Source: an uncultured Mycoplasmatota bacterium (lineage in GTDB: Bacteria; Bacillota_I; Bacilli_A; RF39; UBA660). Taken from it: a DNA stretch of 52,480 nucleotides. Under the pieces are notes generated by a model. The model made no database searches and had not been told where the DNA came from. It saw only the letters and a program-made list of their open reading frames with translations. Where the stretch lies: the NCBI GenBank assembly GCA_948470005.1, contig CAOKNI010000005.1, positions 1-52,480 on the forward strand, given 5' to 3'. Below, in pieces: positions 25,695-35,143 of the stretch. The position numbers and the translations under genes are program-made. Within the stretch, counting starts at the first letter, position 1, and the number at the start of each line of letters is the position of its first letter.

Positions 25695-25839
25695 CTAGGA
25701 GACTGCTGGAGAAGTAGCTAAAATTTAAAATGATATTTAAAATTGATTTTCTATTTGTCAGTTTTTTATATTGTTTATAAAAAATCATAAATATAAGGTT
25801 ATTTTTACTATATACTTTTATTTTTTTATTCATTTAGTT

Positions 25840-26180
25840 TAATTATTCTTTTCATATTGGCTAAAAAGAGTGTAGTTACCCCTTGTATAGTAAAACCAAG
25901 TTTTTCATAGGCTTTTCCATTGCCATAATTATAATTATTTTTAATTCGGCATTTTTAGCTTCTATTTTATATCTTTATTTATATAAATCTGTAAACTCTT
26001 CAGTATCTATATAGTCCATATATTTAATTTTTACAGAATAAGTTTTGAACTTAGAACCTTCTTTAAAAGGACAACATTTGCATTTCTCCACATCAACATA
26101 ATAGTTTTCTACTCTTTTCTCATTATGATTCCCATTTTTCGTTTCTTGTTTTACTTTAGCATGATATCACCATGTTTCCT
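25840..26180 (-). pseudogene. C-terminal fragment of an IS1182-family transposase
   Basis: The complement strand reads YYVDVEKCKCCPFKEGSKFKTYSVKIKY, then, after a stop, RYKIEAKNAELK, and after a frameshift NYNYGNGKAYEKLGFTIQGVTTLFLANMKRIIKL. This order (Cys-rich CxxCP, then the KIEAKNAELK/HGYG region, then a C-terminal NLKRI-like helix) is that of IS1182 transposases. Several stops show it is inactive. Confidence 0.75.
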
Positions 26181-26253
26181 TATGTATAAATATTAAAATA
26201 AAAAGACTATTGTTGAACTGAACCCCAAAAGTTGGACAGTTTATAAATAGTTT

Positions 26254-27063
26254 CTAATTAGAGGACTGTAGCCTGTAATTGACAGGTGACAGTCCTTTTA
26301 ATTTTTCTTTAATTCTATCATAATTATAATATTTTATATAGTCATCTATTGCTAAAACTAATTCATCTAAAGTTTGATATTTATCTTCTTGGTCATAAAA
26401 CATTTCGGTTTTAATTAACCCAAAGAAATTTTCCATCATTCGATTATCCATGCTATTTCCTTTTCTAGACATACTTTGTTTTATCCCTTTATTTTTGAGC
26501 CTTTGGTGATAGGATTGGTGTTGATATTGCCACCCTTGATCTGAATGCAGTATTAATCCTTCTAAATTTTTATTATCAAACGCTTTATTAAGCATATCAT
26601 TTATCTGCTCTAAATTAGGTGATTTAGAAGTATTATAAGATACTATTTCACCATTGAATCCATCTAATATTGGTGATAAATAGATTTTTTCTCCTCTAAG
26701 GTTAAATTCTGTTACATCTGTATACCATTTTTCGTTTGGATTTTTTGCATTAAATTCTCGTTCAATTAAATTTTCAGCAATTTTACCAACATTGCCCTTA
26801 TAAGAAGAATATTTTCTTTTATTTCTTTTTAGTGGTTTTAACCCTAATTTAACCATTATTCTATATTCTTTTTTATTATTCACATTATAACCTTGATTTC
26901 TAAGTTCCAATGTTATTCTACGATAACCATATCTTTCTTTATTATTAATAAATATTTCTTTTATCTTTTCTATGATTTTGCTATTCTTATTATCCTTATC
27001 TACTTTGGATAAAGTATAATAATACACCGATTTTGCTAAACCTGATACTTTTAGAAGAATCAT
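26254..27063 (-). CDS. IS3-family transposase OrfB
   Basis: The 269 residues from the ATG make up the rve integrase catalytic subunit. It has HTH_21-like ERYGYRRITLELRNQGYNV, the first catalytic Asp in WYTDVTEF, the second in LILHSDQGWQYQ, and the Glu in SMDNRMMENFFGLIKTE. All three are intact. The frame is open back to about 27108 (NVVSELRLKYPLMILL), so the functional protein is probably an OrfAB fusion made by -1 frameshifting near the end of orfA. It ends with the normal C-terminus (YYNYDRIKEKLKGLSPVNYRLQ). Confidence 0.9.
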   Translation of the reverse strand: MILLKVSGLAKSVYYYTLSKVDKDNKNSKIIEKIKEIFINNKERYGYRRITLELRNQGYNVNNKKEYRIMVKLGLKPLKRNKRKYSSYKGNVGKIAENLIEREFNAKNPNEKWYTDVTEFNLRGEKIYLSPILDGFNGEIVSYNTSKSPNLEQINDMLNKAFDNKNLEGLILHSDQGWQYQHQSYHQRLKNKGIKQSMSRKGNSMDNRMMENFFGLIKTEMFYDQEDKYQTLDELVLAIDDYIKYYNYDRIKEKLKGLSPVNYRLQSSN

Positions 27064-27098
27064 TAATGGGTATTTTAGCCGTAGTTCACTTACAACAT

Positions 27099-27611
27099 TT
27101 ACTTTTTCTTCTGTTGTTGATTCTTCCTTGCTTGAACTACAGCTCTCAATTTTTTTGAATAATCTAGCTCTGCTTTCAAATATAAATTTTCTTTTTTTAA
27201 TCTTTCAATTTCTTCTTCAATAGTTTCTTTTTTATTTGATGCTTTTGGTTTTTTCATAATAGTTGGACTCCTTCCGCGTTTTCGTTCAACTATATTATAA
27301 CCGTTTTCTTTATATTTTTTAATCCAATTATGTAACATTCCATCACTTAATAGTCCAATATCTATAGCAACAGTTTGAATTGGTTCATTGTCTATTAATA
27401 CTCTATTTATTGCATCTTCTTTAAATTGTTTTGGATATTCTTTATTTTTGGTTGTTCTAAGAATATCAAATCCATGCTTATCTATTAACCATACTAAATA
27501 TTGAATATTGTGTTTAGTCATTCCATATTTAGATTGTAAAGTTTTTAATGTTTCTCCTTCTTTTCTTTTGTTATATATTTCTATTTTTTCTTCATAACTC
27601 AATTTTGACAT
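27099..27611 (-). CDS. IS3-family transposase OrfA
   Basis: The 170-residue DNA-binding subunit has two helix-turn-helix units (LSYEEKIEIYNKRKEGETLKTLQSKYGM and FKEDAINRVLIDNEPIQTVAIDIGL..LHNWIKKYKENG) and a leucine-zipper-like coiled coil (EEEIERLKKENLYLKAELDYSKKL). It ends AAG AAA AAG TAA, where the A-rich stretch at 27102-27108 can allow slippage into the orfB frame. GAGG provides the ribosome-binding site inside the element's end. Confidence 0.88.
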   Translation of the reverse strand: MSKLSYEEKIEIYNKRKEGETLKTLQSKYGMTKHNIQYLVWLIDKHGFDILRTTKNKEYPKQFKEDAINRVLIDNEPIQTVAIDIGLLSDGMLHNWIKKYKENGYNIVERKRGRSPTIMKKPKASNKKETIEEEIERLKKENLYLKAELDYSKKLRAVVQARKNQQQKKK

Positions 27612-27696
27612 ACAAAAACCTCGTTTCTATTTTGTCCAAGAAACGGGGTTCATATCAAGTTTACAGTAATCTTTATATACTTTTTCAGCAGACTCC

Positions 27697-30600
27697 CTAG
27701 TCATTCTTTTTTGCTAATAAGCCCGTTTTTTTTAAAGTAAATATGCTAAAGCTTAATATTAAAATAAATCCACTTACAATTAATAAAATAACATTAGTAT
27801 TTGTTTTATCTGTATCTTGGGGTTTATCAGTAATTGATGTGTTTGTTTTTTCTTCTTTATAAGAAATTACATATCTTCCTAAACTATCTGTTTCTATGTC
27901 AATTGTTCCATCGGCATTTACTTTGTGTCCAAGAATTTTAATTTGATTATTATCATTTATCTCATATATACCTAAGAAGTCTTTTTCTTTATCTAACTCA
28001 ATTGTCATCTTAAGTTTAGTATTCATATCGATTTTTTCTGATAATTTGTCTTGGAAGATTAATTCAAAATATTCGCTTTCTTTACCAAATTGGGTTATTA
28101 GTGAGCTACTTAATACTATCGGAATTTTCTTTAATACCATATTTTCTTTAACTTTATCTTCAGTTATTTCAACAATTATATTTCCTATACTATATTTTTT
28201 ATACTTTGATGAACTTGGTTTATCATTAGTATTATCTTCAGGTTTGTCAGGATTTGTTGGCTTATTATCCGTATTATTTCCAGGCTTGTCTGGATTTATT
28301 GGCTTATTATCCGTATTATCTTCAGGTTTGTCAGGATTTGTTGGCTTATTATCCGTATTATTTCCAGGCTTGTCTGGATTTATTGGCTTATTATCCGTAT
28401 TATCTTCAGGTTTATCTGGATTTGTTGGCTTATTATCCGTACTATCTTCAGGTTTATCTGGATTTGTTGGCTTATTATCCGTATTATCTCCAGGTTTGTC
28501 AGGATTTGTTGGCTTATTATCCGTATTATCTTCAGGCTTATCTGGATTTGTTGGCTTATCATCTGGTTTTTCATCAACTTTTTTATCTATCCAGTCAACT
28601 TTGGCCGTTACTGTCCCATTATTTCTAGCCTTATCTGTAAACTCAAAGGTAAATTCTCCATTATCAGTAAATGTATAAGTATTTTGCCCTTTGTTATTAG
28701 TAATAGTTACTTCCTCACTTGGTTTTACTGTTGCTATTACTGGTCCTTCCGTTGATTCTTTAGTGCTATACTCAATAGTTGCTGTCGGGACAACTTTGTC
28801 TATCCAATCTACCTTTGCTGTTGCTGTTCCCTTATTTCCAACTTTATCAACTAATTCAAAGGTAAATTTACCATTTTCTGAAAAAGTATAAGTATTTTGT
28901 CCGTCGTTGTTGATTATTGTTACTTCCTCACTTGGCTTTAAAGTTACTATTACATTTTTATTTGTCCATTTATTGATACTATACTCGAATTCGCCAGTTG
29001 GAGCTTCTTTATCAATCCAATCTACAGTGACAGGAATTATTCCATCATTACCGTATTTATCCTTATATAGAAAATTAAAGGTACTACTTTCAACAAAGAT
29101 ATATTCTTTATTAGCATTATTGTTAAATATTTGATATCCATCTTCGAGTTCTAGGGTAACTGTTACATCTTGGTTTGTTAATGCTTTAGTAGAGTATTTA
29201 ATTTCATATTTTGGTAATTTAGCAATCCAATTTACACTTGCTGTTGCTATTCCTTTATTACCTGCTTTATCTACAAATTCGAAAGTAAATTCACCATTTT
29301 CAGTAAATGTATAAGTATCCTTGCCATCATTATTTGTTACAGTTACTTCTTCGCTTGGTTTTAAAGTTGCTATAACATTGCCATCAGTTAAATGAGTAGT
29401 ATTAAACTCAAATTCTGCAGTTGGAGCATCAGTATCAATCCAATCAACTGTAATTATTTTTGAACCTATATTTCCCAATTCATCTGCAAATTTTAATTCA
29501 AAGTTGTCATTTTCTAAGAATGTAATTGTTTTACTCTTATCAACAGGATTTTCTGATACTTGAACATCTTCTGATAAAATAGTTACCTTTTTATCAAATA
29601 TAAGCGTTGCTACAACATTTTCACTTGTTATTTCTGTAGTATTAAAAGTTACTTCAACTTTAGGCGGATTTTTATCAATCCAGTCAACTTTAGCTGTTGC
29701 TGTTCCTTTATTTCCGTTTCTATCTACAAATTCGAACGTAAAATCGCCATTTTGTGTAAATGTATGAGAAGTTTTACCACCATTATTTGTTACTGTGATA
29801 GGTCTATTTTCATCAACAAGCTCTGCTACAACATCTTTGTTAGTCTTATTTATAATATTGTAATTTACTTCTGCTGTTGGTATCTCACTAGCTGATGGAT
29901 CTTCATATAAATTTATAACAGAAATCGAAAAGAAATATTGAAGACCAGCTTCATAAACTGATGGGCAATTAATTCTGACATATTTTGCATATATCGGTTC
30001 ATCAAAAGTTATCTTTTTTAAGTTATTATTGTTGCCTAAATTGCTTTTTGATGCTGCAAGTTCCCAATTTTTACCATCTATACTTACATAAATGTCTAAA
30101 CGACTTGCTTTTCCTGACGGATAATTACCTAGTGAAGATGTTGCATTTGCATGTGGCACATAATCTAATTCAGATATATATTTTGGTTTATCAAGCTCTA
30201 TGGTAGCGTAAGAAGCAATATATTTTTGACCTAAACTATTTTTATTATAGTAGCTGTGCCATGCTGTATTTAAATTTCCATCAATGATGTAATCCTTATT
30301 ACCTCCACTTGTGCCAGAAACATCAATTACCTTTAAATTACTTCTTGGAATATATCGATGTGATTCAGATGAAGTATTAGTAGTAAACGTATAATATACT
30401 CGATCACTCATTGTATAAATTCCGGTGGCAGTCATTCTAACGTAAACTTTGACATCTCCTTTAAAAATTGGATTTGTATCAGCAAATGAATTCCATTCTC
30501 CATTAGGGTCTAATGTCCATTCCATTTTATTAGTAGCTCCCATAATACGATTTTCCAAATCATCTATTGATACACTATTGCTTGGGAATACTCCTTTTAG

Positions 30601-32919
30601 TATATCTATAGTATAAATGTTAGCATCTGTCATTGGCACTCCAGTAATATGAATTTTAATATCATTTTCAGCAGTAATACTTGCTAGTTGTTTATTCGTT
30701 AGTTGAGCAGAATGTTCAAAGCAGTCAGTCCAGGTTTTACCTCCATCTAAACTATATTTCCAACTAACTTGGGCACTTTGCAATTGCTTAGATAAAACTA
30801 TTTTGCCAGCATTAGTACCATCAAATGAGAAAGTAGCAACTCTAGAATCTACTATTCCTAAAAGTGCGTTTGCTATTACAGGAATTTCTTTATGATATAT
30901 GGTTTCTTTTCCTGTTGCCTTTGTTGCTTTTCGTAACGTTTCATCTTGTAACATCATTAACTTACTGCGATATCCTGGTGAAACAATTTTAGAGCCAATT
31001 CTTCTTGTTAAGTCATACATCGGAAGTGGATGGTAGGTATAAACTTCAGAAATTTCTTCTGCTAACTTTATTAATTGTGCTTCAGTTTTTGTACTATCAG
31101 CTATATATAAATTCACTAAGCCAATCCAAGCATCTAAATTAATTATTTCTTCTTTTAGAGTATCACGATACACTTGCTCTAACTTCTTTTTATCATTTTT
31201 ATAAACATCTTCTAACAGCAAAATTAATTGTGATTTTTCATATTTTTCATATTCATTTTGAGCTTCTTGAGAAAGTAACAAATAAGAACCCGTTTTAATA
31301 TTGCCATTATTAGTAGCATATCTGTTTCCCCAGCCATTGTATCCAGCACCAGTGGTATTTGCCCATCCTGTAGCTGCCACACTATTAGCTAATTGCCATG
31401 CATATTTTCCTCCGCCAGCGTTATAAAGATAAACATATGCAGCATGCCCCGGTTGTCCTACAACACGAGCTGAATATCCCCATACGCCATATAAATTACA
31501 TGCTGTTTTAGATAATCCACCACAAACAGCGCCCTCTTCAAATACAATCCATAATTTTGGGCTTCCAGATTTATAAGGAACATTATATTTTGATAAATTA
31601 TATTTTTTATCCCACATATCATAATTTTCTTGACTATAATATTTTGGCCTGTAATAGCCGTAATTTAGAGTGTAATTAATATATTTATAAGGATTAAACC
31701 GTTCTGCTGTTGTTGAAAATTTCATTGAATAATCATGCAACCATAATATCTCTTCATCATCTATGTTGTTAGCCATAACTCCGCGCATCTCATCAATTGT
31801 GTAACTTTCAAACATAGCATCATCTAAAAGACCATCTAAATGCATTTGTTTATATATTTCGTAACGTTTTAAAGCATTAGATTGTTGTCTTATGTCTGTC
31901 CACAAGCCAACAGACCCAGCATGTGTCAAAGATAAAGATAGCATCATTCTTAAATATAAATCCTTATATTTTGTTCCCAGAGTTGTTATATTTTCATTTG
32001 CTAAATCTTCTTTATGAGCATGATAGAGATTACTAAGAACTTGTAATGATTTTTCGTAAGTTCCACTAGGCTTTCCACCAATTGTCCATAAACGTAATGC
32101 CTCTTCATTATTTAAAAACCAATCCAATGTTTCATAATTTTTAGGATCACTTTCCAAAAAAGAACGAAGTTGATATTGCCCAAAATTCTTGATAAAGTTT
32201 CGTTGTAGCAAGAAAAGCTTTAAATCATCTTCAACTGTGCCTGATTGATAATGTTCTTTAATTATTTTATCAAATTCTTCAACAGTCATCATAACATTAT
32301 CAGAATAGCCTTCTTTTACTAGTTTAGCATCTCCCCATACAGCATGATCGCTTGCATTTGAACCATTATCATTAGCGTAAAGTCTGATATAATTGGCATC
32401 TCTAATATCAATTTTAACTCGGACTGCATTATTTACTCCTTTTAATGGAGCGGGATTTTCTTCTGTACGCAGATTCCAAGTTTTTCCATCTTTTGAAGTA
32501 TATATATAAAACTTTACACCATTTCCGGTACTACCAGCACTTGTATTTAATCCATAGTAAGTGATAAAATAATCATAATCTTTATATTTACTAATATCAT
32601 ACTCTATAGTAGATGTGGCGTGAGCCCATATTCCTTTTTTTACAACAACAGAGGCATTATCAATTTTCATTATTAATGCAGCATTGTCATTAGTTTTATC
32701 TAGTCCAATTGTTTTCCAACCTATTTCAGCCTTTTGATATGGAATATCAGATAAATACAGCACTTGATTATCTTTGTTATTAGCAGTATTAAGTACATTC
32801 TGTGGGATTTGTGCATAACTCCCTTTTGAATTTCCGAAGTAAAGCGCAATTCCTAATATGATTAAAAAACAGCAAACCCTAAGAAAAATTTTAGAATTTA
32901 AAAATTTATGTTTTTGCAT
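27697..32919 (-). CDS. giant anchored surface protein: NPCBM, transglutaminase-like core, F5/8C, Ig-like repeats (paralogue 1)
   Basis: 1740 residues. In order: a signal peptide (1-36); an NPCBM carbohydrate-binding domain (~50-205); a helical region; a transglutaminase/papain-like core with Cys466 (GAVCGGLSKTACNLYG) and His492 (GQPGHAAYVYL); helical repeats; an F5/8 type C domain (~853-1005); about six Ig-like units ending DWIDK-like (~1010-1440); eight copies of a 14-residue Pro/Asp/Asn repeat (~1455-1567); a terminal beta-domain (YSIGNIIVEITEDKV...GRYVISY); and a C-terminal membrane anchor with a basic end. No LPXTG motif is present. It probably binds host or microbial glycans and may process or cross-link proteins. 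That function is inferred. Its stop codon lies in the CTAG duplication of a transposon. Confidence 0.85.
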   Translation of the reverse strand: MQKHKFLNSKIFLRVCCFLIILGIALYFGNSKGSYAQIPQNVLNTANNKDNQVLYLSDIPYQKAEIGWKTIGLDKTNDNAALIMKIDNASVVVKKGIWAHATSTIEYDISKYKDYDYFITYYGLNTSAGSTGNGVKFYIYTSKDGKTWNLRTEENPAPLKGVNNAVRVKIDIRDANYIRLYANDNGSNASDHAVWGDAKLVKEGYSDNVMMTVEEFDKIIKEHYQSGTVEDDLKLFLLQRNFIKNFGQYQLRSFLESDPKNYETLDWFLNNEEALRLWTIGGKPSGTYEKSLQVLSNLYHAHKEDLANENITTLGTKYKDLYLRMMLSLSLTHAGSVGLWTDIRQQSNALKRYEIYKQMHLDGLLDDAMFESYTIDEMRGVMANNIDDEEILWLHDYSMKFSTTAERFNPYKYINYTLNYGYYRPKYYSQENYDMWDKKYNLSKYNVPYKSGSPKLWIVFEEGAVCGGLSKTACNLYGVWGYSARVVGQPGHAAYVYLYNAGGGKYAWQLANSVAATGWANTTGAGYNGWGNRYATNNGNIKTGSYLLLSQEAQNEYEKYEKSQLILLLEDVYKNDKKKLEQVYRDTLKEEIINLDAWIGLVNLYIADSTKTEAQLIKLAEEISEVYTYHPLPMYDLTRRIGSKIVSPGYRSKLMMLQDETLRKATKATGKETIYHKEIPVIANALLGIVDSRVATFSFDGTNAGKIVLSKQLQSAQVSWKYSLDGGKTWTDCFEHSAQLTNKQLASITAENDIKIHITGVPMTDANIYTIDILKGVFPSNSVSIDDLENRIMGATNKMEWTLDPNGEWNSFADTNPIFKGDVKVYVRMTATGIYTMSDRVYYTFTTNTSSESHRYIPRSNLKVIDVSGTSGGNKDYIIDGNLNTAWHSYYNKNSLGQKYIASYATIELDKPKYISELDYVPHANATSSLGNYPSGKASRLDIYVSIDGKNWELAASKSNLGNNNNLKKITFDEPIYAKYVRINCPSVYEAGLQYFFSISVINLYEDPSASEIPTAEVNYNIINKTNKDVVAELVDENRPITVTNNGGKTSHTFTQNGDFTFEFVDRNGNKGTATAKVDWIDKNPPKVEVTFNTTEITSENVVATLIFDKKVTILSEDVQVSENPVDKSKTITFLENDNFELKFADELGNIGSKIITVDWIDTDAPTAEFEFNTTHLTDGNVIATLKPSEEVTVTNNDGKDTYTFTENGEFTFEFVDKAGNKGIATASVNWIAKLPKYEIKYSTKALTNQDVTVTLELEDGYQIFNNNANKEYIFVESSTFNFLYKDKYGNDGIIPVTVDWIDKEAPTGEFEYSINKWTNKNVIVTLKPSEEVTIINNDGQNTYTFSENGKFTFELVDKVGNKGTATAKVDWIDKVVPTATIEYSTKESTEGPVIATVKPSEEVTITNNKGQNTYTFTDNGEFTFEFTDKARNNGTVTAKVDWIDKKVDEKPDDKPTNPDKPEDNTDNKPTNPDKPGDNTDNKPTNPDKPEDSTDNKPTNPDKPEDNTDNKPINPDKPGNNTDNKPTNPDKPEDNTDNKPINPDKPGNNTDNKPTNPDKPEDNTNDKPSSSKYKKYSIGNIIVEITEDKVKENMVLKKIPIVLSSSLITQFGKESEYFELIFQDKLSEKIDMNTKLKMTIELDKEKDFLGIYEINDNNQIKILGHKVNADGTIDIETDSLGRYVISYKEEKTNTSITDKPQDTDKTNTNVILLIVSGFILILSFSIFTLKKTGLLAKKND
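27701..27712 (-). terminator. proximal half of the split terminator of the 1740-aa gene
   Basis: The complement reads AAAAAGAATGACTAG, the A-run plus 5-prime arm of the terminator stem, overlapping the last codons. The matching arm and U-tract were displaced to 25680-25694 by the transposon. Confidence 0.7.
28219..28558 (-). repeat. 42-bp tandem repeat, about eight copies
   Basis: Each unit encodes KPTNPDKPEDNTDN with small variations (E/G, N/S, T/I). The array is an extended linker between the Ig-like region and the wall-proximal domain. The near-identical units could expand or contract by slippage without breaking the frame. Confidence 0.9.
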
Positions 32920-32973
32920 TTTTTCCTCCTATACAACTAATATTTAAATTAAAAATAAACTCTATTTTTATAT

Positions 32974-33002
32974 ATTCTATCATGACATTTATTTATTGAC
33001 AA
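32974..33002 (-). promoter_or_regulatory. promoter of the 1740-aa surface protein gene
   Basis: The complement has TTGTCA (32997-33002), a 17-bp spacer, and TAGAAT (32974-32979). A ~50-nt leader with GGAGG precedes the ATG. Confidence 0.65.
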
Positions 33003-33060
33003 TATACGAATTATAAAAAATTCTTTAAATATCATGGCATAAATTATACCATAATATTTT

Positions 33061-33106
33061 AAAAAACAAAAAAAGAACAACCACCCTATACTTATAGTTA
33101 TTCTTT
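33061..33106 (-). terminator. terminator of the beta-helix surface protein gene
   Basis: On the complement AAAGAATAAC pairs with GTTGTTCTTT (10 bp including one U-G pair), followed by TTTTTTTG. The 3-prime arm matches those of the two giant surface-protein genes. Confidence 0.75.
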
Positions 33107-33115
33107 AAAAGTTTA

Positions 33116-35143
33116 TTATATTGCTTTTTTCTTAAAATAAATACCAATAACAGCTGCTCCAGCTATAGAAACACTACTAATAATTACATATGATATTAGA
33201 CTATCAAACGTTTTAGGATTTTCAATAGTTGGGGAATCTGGCTTTTCATTTTCATTAGGTTTATCTTCTGCCGGATTACTTGGCTTGTCATTTGGCTTAA
33301 CATCAGTATCATTTATTGTTTCATCATTATTAGGTTTATCATTTGGTTTTTTATCAGGTTCAGTTGTTTCTTCATCTTTGTTCCCAGGATTATCACTTGG
33401 TTTATTTTCTGGTTTATTAATTTCTGTATTATCATCAGGTTGCTCAGATGGCTTTTCTTCTGGTTTTTGTTCTTCTTCAACCAATTCATCTACATAAGCT
33501 AAAGCATAAGTTGAAAATTTATCAGTTTCAAATATTAATGATTTTCCATCTTCCGATAACATAGTATCTAATATTTCATAATTATCATTATGTTCTCTTA
33601 TTATATAGTATTTTCTAACATATCCTTTTGCAGGATTTTGAAGTGAGCTTGTAATAATTATGCCAAAAGAAATTTTGTCTTTTAATTCTGTTAAAGTACC
33701 AATTATATTATTTGTATCAGTGTCAATTACATTAATTGAAATATCAAAATAATTTTTAATAATAGCATCTTTTACTATATTATTATATTTTTCTTGATTA
33801 ATAGGTGACTCAATATCTTTCATATCAATTGTAACTTTAATATTCTTATTTTCTATATTTACTTCACTTGTATTAGTTAAAGTGTCTAATAAAATTTCTT
33901 TTGTTGCTGAGGTATTAATGGCGCCTAAATTTACTTTATCTACTAGTGTGTTTAAATCTATTTCTTCTATTTCAATGATAGGAGGATTAGGCTTAATTTC
34001 TCTAACTTGATATAATCCACTTTCTAAAACGCATTCATAACCACTTCCGACAAAATCTGATACGTCATTTGAATATAATCCACCAGTTATTTCAATATTG
34101 TTTTTGGTTATTATTTCATTTTCTTCAGTTATATCTGTATATGAATCAATACCATAATATAAAGCATCTTCTAATTTATTGGTGCTATCTATAAAAGAAC
34201 TATCACCGGAAATTGTAATTTTGTTATTTATAGATCTCACTGATAACATGTATTGTAATGCGGCAGGATTGTTTAGACCTGTTTCATTTTCATAATTTGT
34301 AAATTTAGTATTAGTAATATTTAGTTTGGTGTTATTGGCAGTACCATTTATAACAATATTGGCAAAACGTTCACTTGGACCACTAAAATTATTAATTCCT
34401 AGTATTTCAGAATTTGTGAGTTCAATATCTAAATTTGATCCCCATATGTTTAACCCGGCTCTTCCTTTTAAAACACTATTATCAATTATTAATTTAGTTC
34501 CTTCATAAGAATAGTCTAATGGTGCAATATTGATTATATAAGTAAAGCCTTCAACGATCGTGTTTTTAATTGTAATAGTTGAATTTTTATATTCCCATAA
34601 AGAGATTCCTCTAAAATCAGGACTAGCAACTTCTTCATTGTAATTATTAACTGTTGTGTTATCAATAATACAATCATTAATATTTAAAATTGAATCATGA
34701 TTAGCATAAGAGTTTATTGTTACACCACGAGCACCCACTTTAAGTGTACTGTTATTAATACTAAAATTATGAACACTATTATTAATAGCTACTCCTCTAG
34801 TGTTAGTTTCTACTACAACTTTATTTATAATGGTTTCGCTACTGGTATTTATTAAAAATACAGCATCAGTTCCTGTTAAACTAGATGTGATTTTGTGATT
34901 GTTTCCATTAATAGTAATGCCAACATTTATTTCAATAACTTCGTTTTCAGTTGTATCAGAAACTAATGTAACGGTATCACCTTCATTTGCTACCTCGACC
35001 GCTTCTTTTAAACTAGTATACGTAGTGTTATTTATAGTTGCTACTACCGATTCTTTAGTAGCAGCATCTACGGCAATATCAAGCACTAGAAATGCTGTAA
35101 CTATAATAAAAATCATAGATAAAAATTGAACTCTTTTTTTCAT
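33116..35143 (-). CDS. beta-helix-like surface protein with an NPKT sorting motif
   Basis: 675 residues. A signal peptide (1-27, ending DAA) is followed by ~350 residues of Asn/Ile/Ser-rich short repeats (GITINGNNHKITS, ISLWEYKNSTITIKNTIVEG, LNITNTKF) typical of right-handed parallel beta-helix (pectate-lyase-like) proteins. A second domain (~385-560) ends in DKFSTYALAYVDE, a beta-domain also seen in anchored proteins. A Pro/Asp/Asn-rich wall-spanning linker then leads to ENPKTFD (Asn642-Thr645), a hydrophobic segment, and KKKAI. The NPKT motif resembles class B sortase signals (NPQTN-like). The sortase gene is divergently transcribed 134 bp away, so this is its likely substrate. Whether the helix is catalytic or only adhesive is unknown. 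Confidence 0.82.
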   Translation of the reverse strand: MKKRVQFLSMIFIIVTAFLVLDIAVDAATKESVVATINNTTYTSLKEAVEVANEGDTVTLVSDTTENEVIEINVGITINGNNHKITSSLTGTDAVFLINTSSETIINKVVVETNTRGVAINNSVHNFSINNSTLKVGARGVTINSYANHDSILNINDCIIDNTTVNNYNEEVASPDFRGISLWEYKNSTITIKNTIVEGFTYIINIAPLDYSYEGTKLIIDNSVLKGRAGLNIWGSNLDIELTNSEILGINNFSGPSERFANIVINGTANNTKLNITNTKFTNYENETGLNNPAALQYMLSVRSINNKITISGDSSFIDSTNKLEDALYYGIDSYTDITEENEIITKNNIEITGGLYSNDVSDFVGSGYECVLESGLYQVREIKPNPPIIEIEEIDLNTLVDKVNLGAINTSATKEILLDTLTNTSEVNIENKNIKVTIDMKDIESPINQEKYNNIVKDAIIKNYFDISINVIDTDTNNIIGTLTELKDKISFGIIITSSLQNPAKGYVRKYYIIREHNDNYEILDTMLSEDGKSLIFETDKFSTYALAYVDELVEEEQKPEEKPSEQPDDNTEINKPENKPSDNPGNKDEETTEPDKKPNDKPNNDETINDTDVKPNDKPSNPAEDKPNENEKPDSPTIENPKTFDSLISYVIISSVSIAGAAVIGIYFKKKAI

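Larger units (their letters stand above)
26214..27657 (-). mobile_element. IS3-family (IS150-like) insertion sequence
   Basis: The ends TGAACTGAACCCC...TTGGACA (from 26214) and, on the complement, TGATATGAACCCC...TTGGACA (from 27657) form imperfect inverted repeats around orfA and orfB. The element is about 1.44 kb, normal for IS150-like members. No clear target duplication is visible at these exact ends. It is nested inside the IS1182 relic. Confidence 0.85.
25699..27696. mobile_element. IS1182-type element relic carrying a nested IS3 element
   Basis: GAGACTGCTGGAGAAGTAG at the left end (from 25699) and, on the complement, GGAGTCTGCTGAAAAAGTA at the right end (from 27696) are imperfect inverted repeats. 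CTAG flanks both ends (25695-25698 and 27697-27700), a likely target duplication. Inside are a decayed IS1182-like transposase fragment and a later, intact-looking IS3 insertion. The N-terminal part of the IS1182 transposase is absent, so the outer element cannot move by itself. Confidence 0.65.

Noticed and set aside
28219..28558. Regular repeats considered as a CRISPR array
   Set aside because: The units are contiguous with no unique spacers, are in frame within a protein gene, and no cas genes are present.
28046..28678. Long open frames on the + strand across the 42-bp repeat array
   Set aside because: They are antisense shadows of the Pro/Asp/Asn repeat of the 1740-aa protein. They encode implausible monotonous Leu/Ser/Gly or Tyr/Leu repeats and have no ribosome-binding site.
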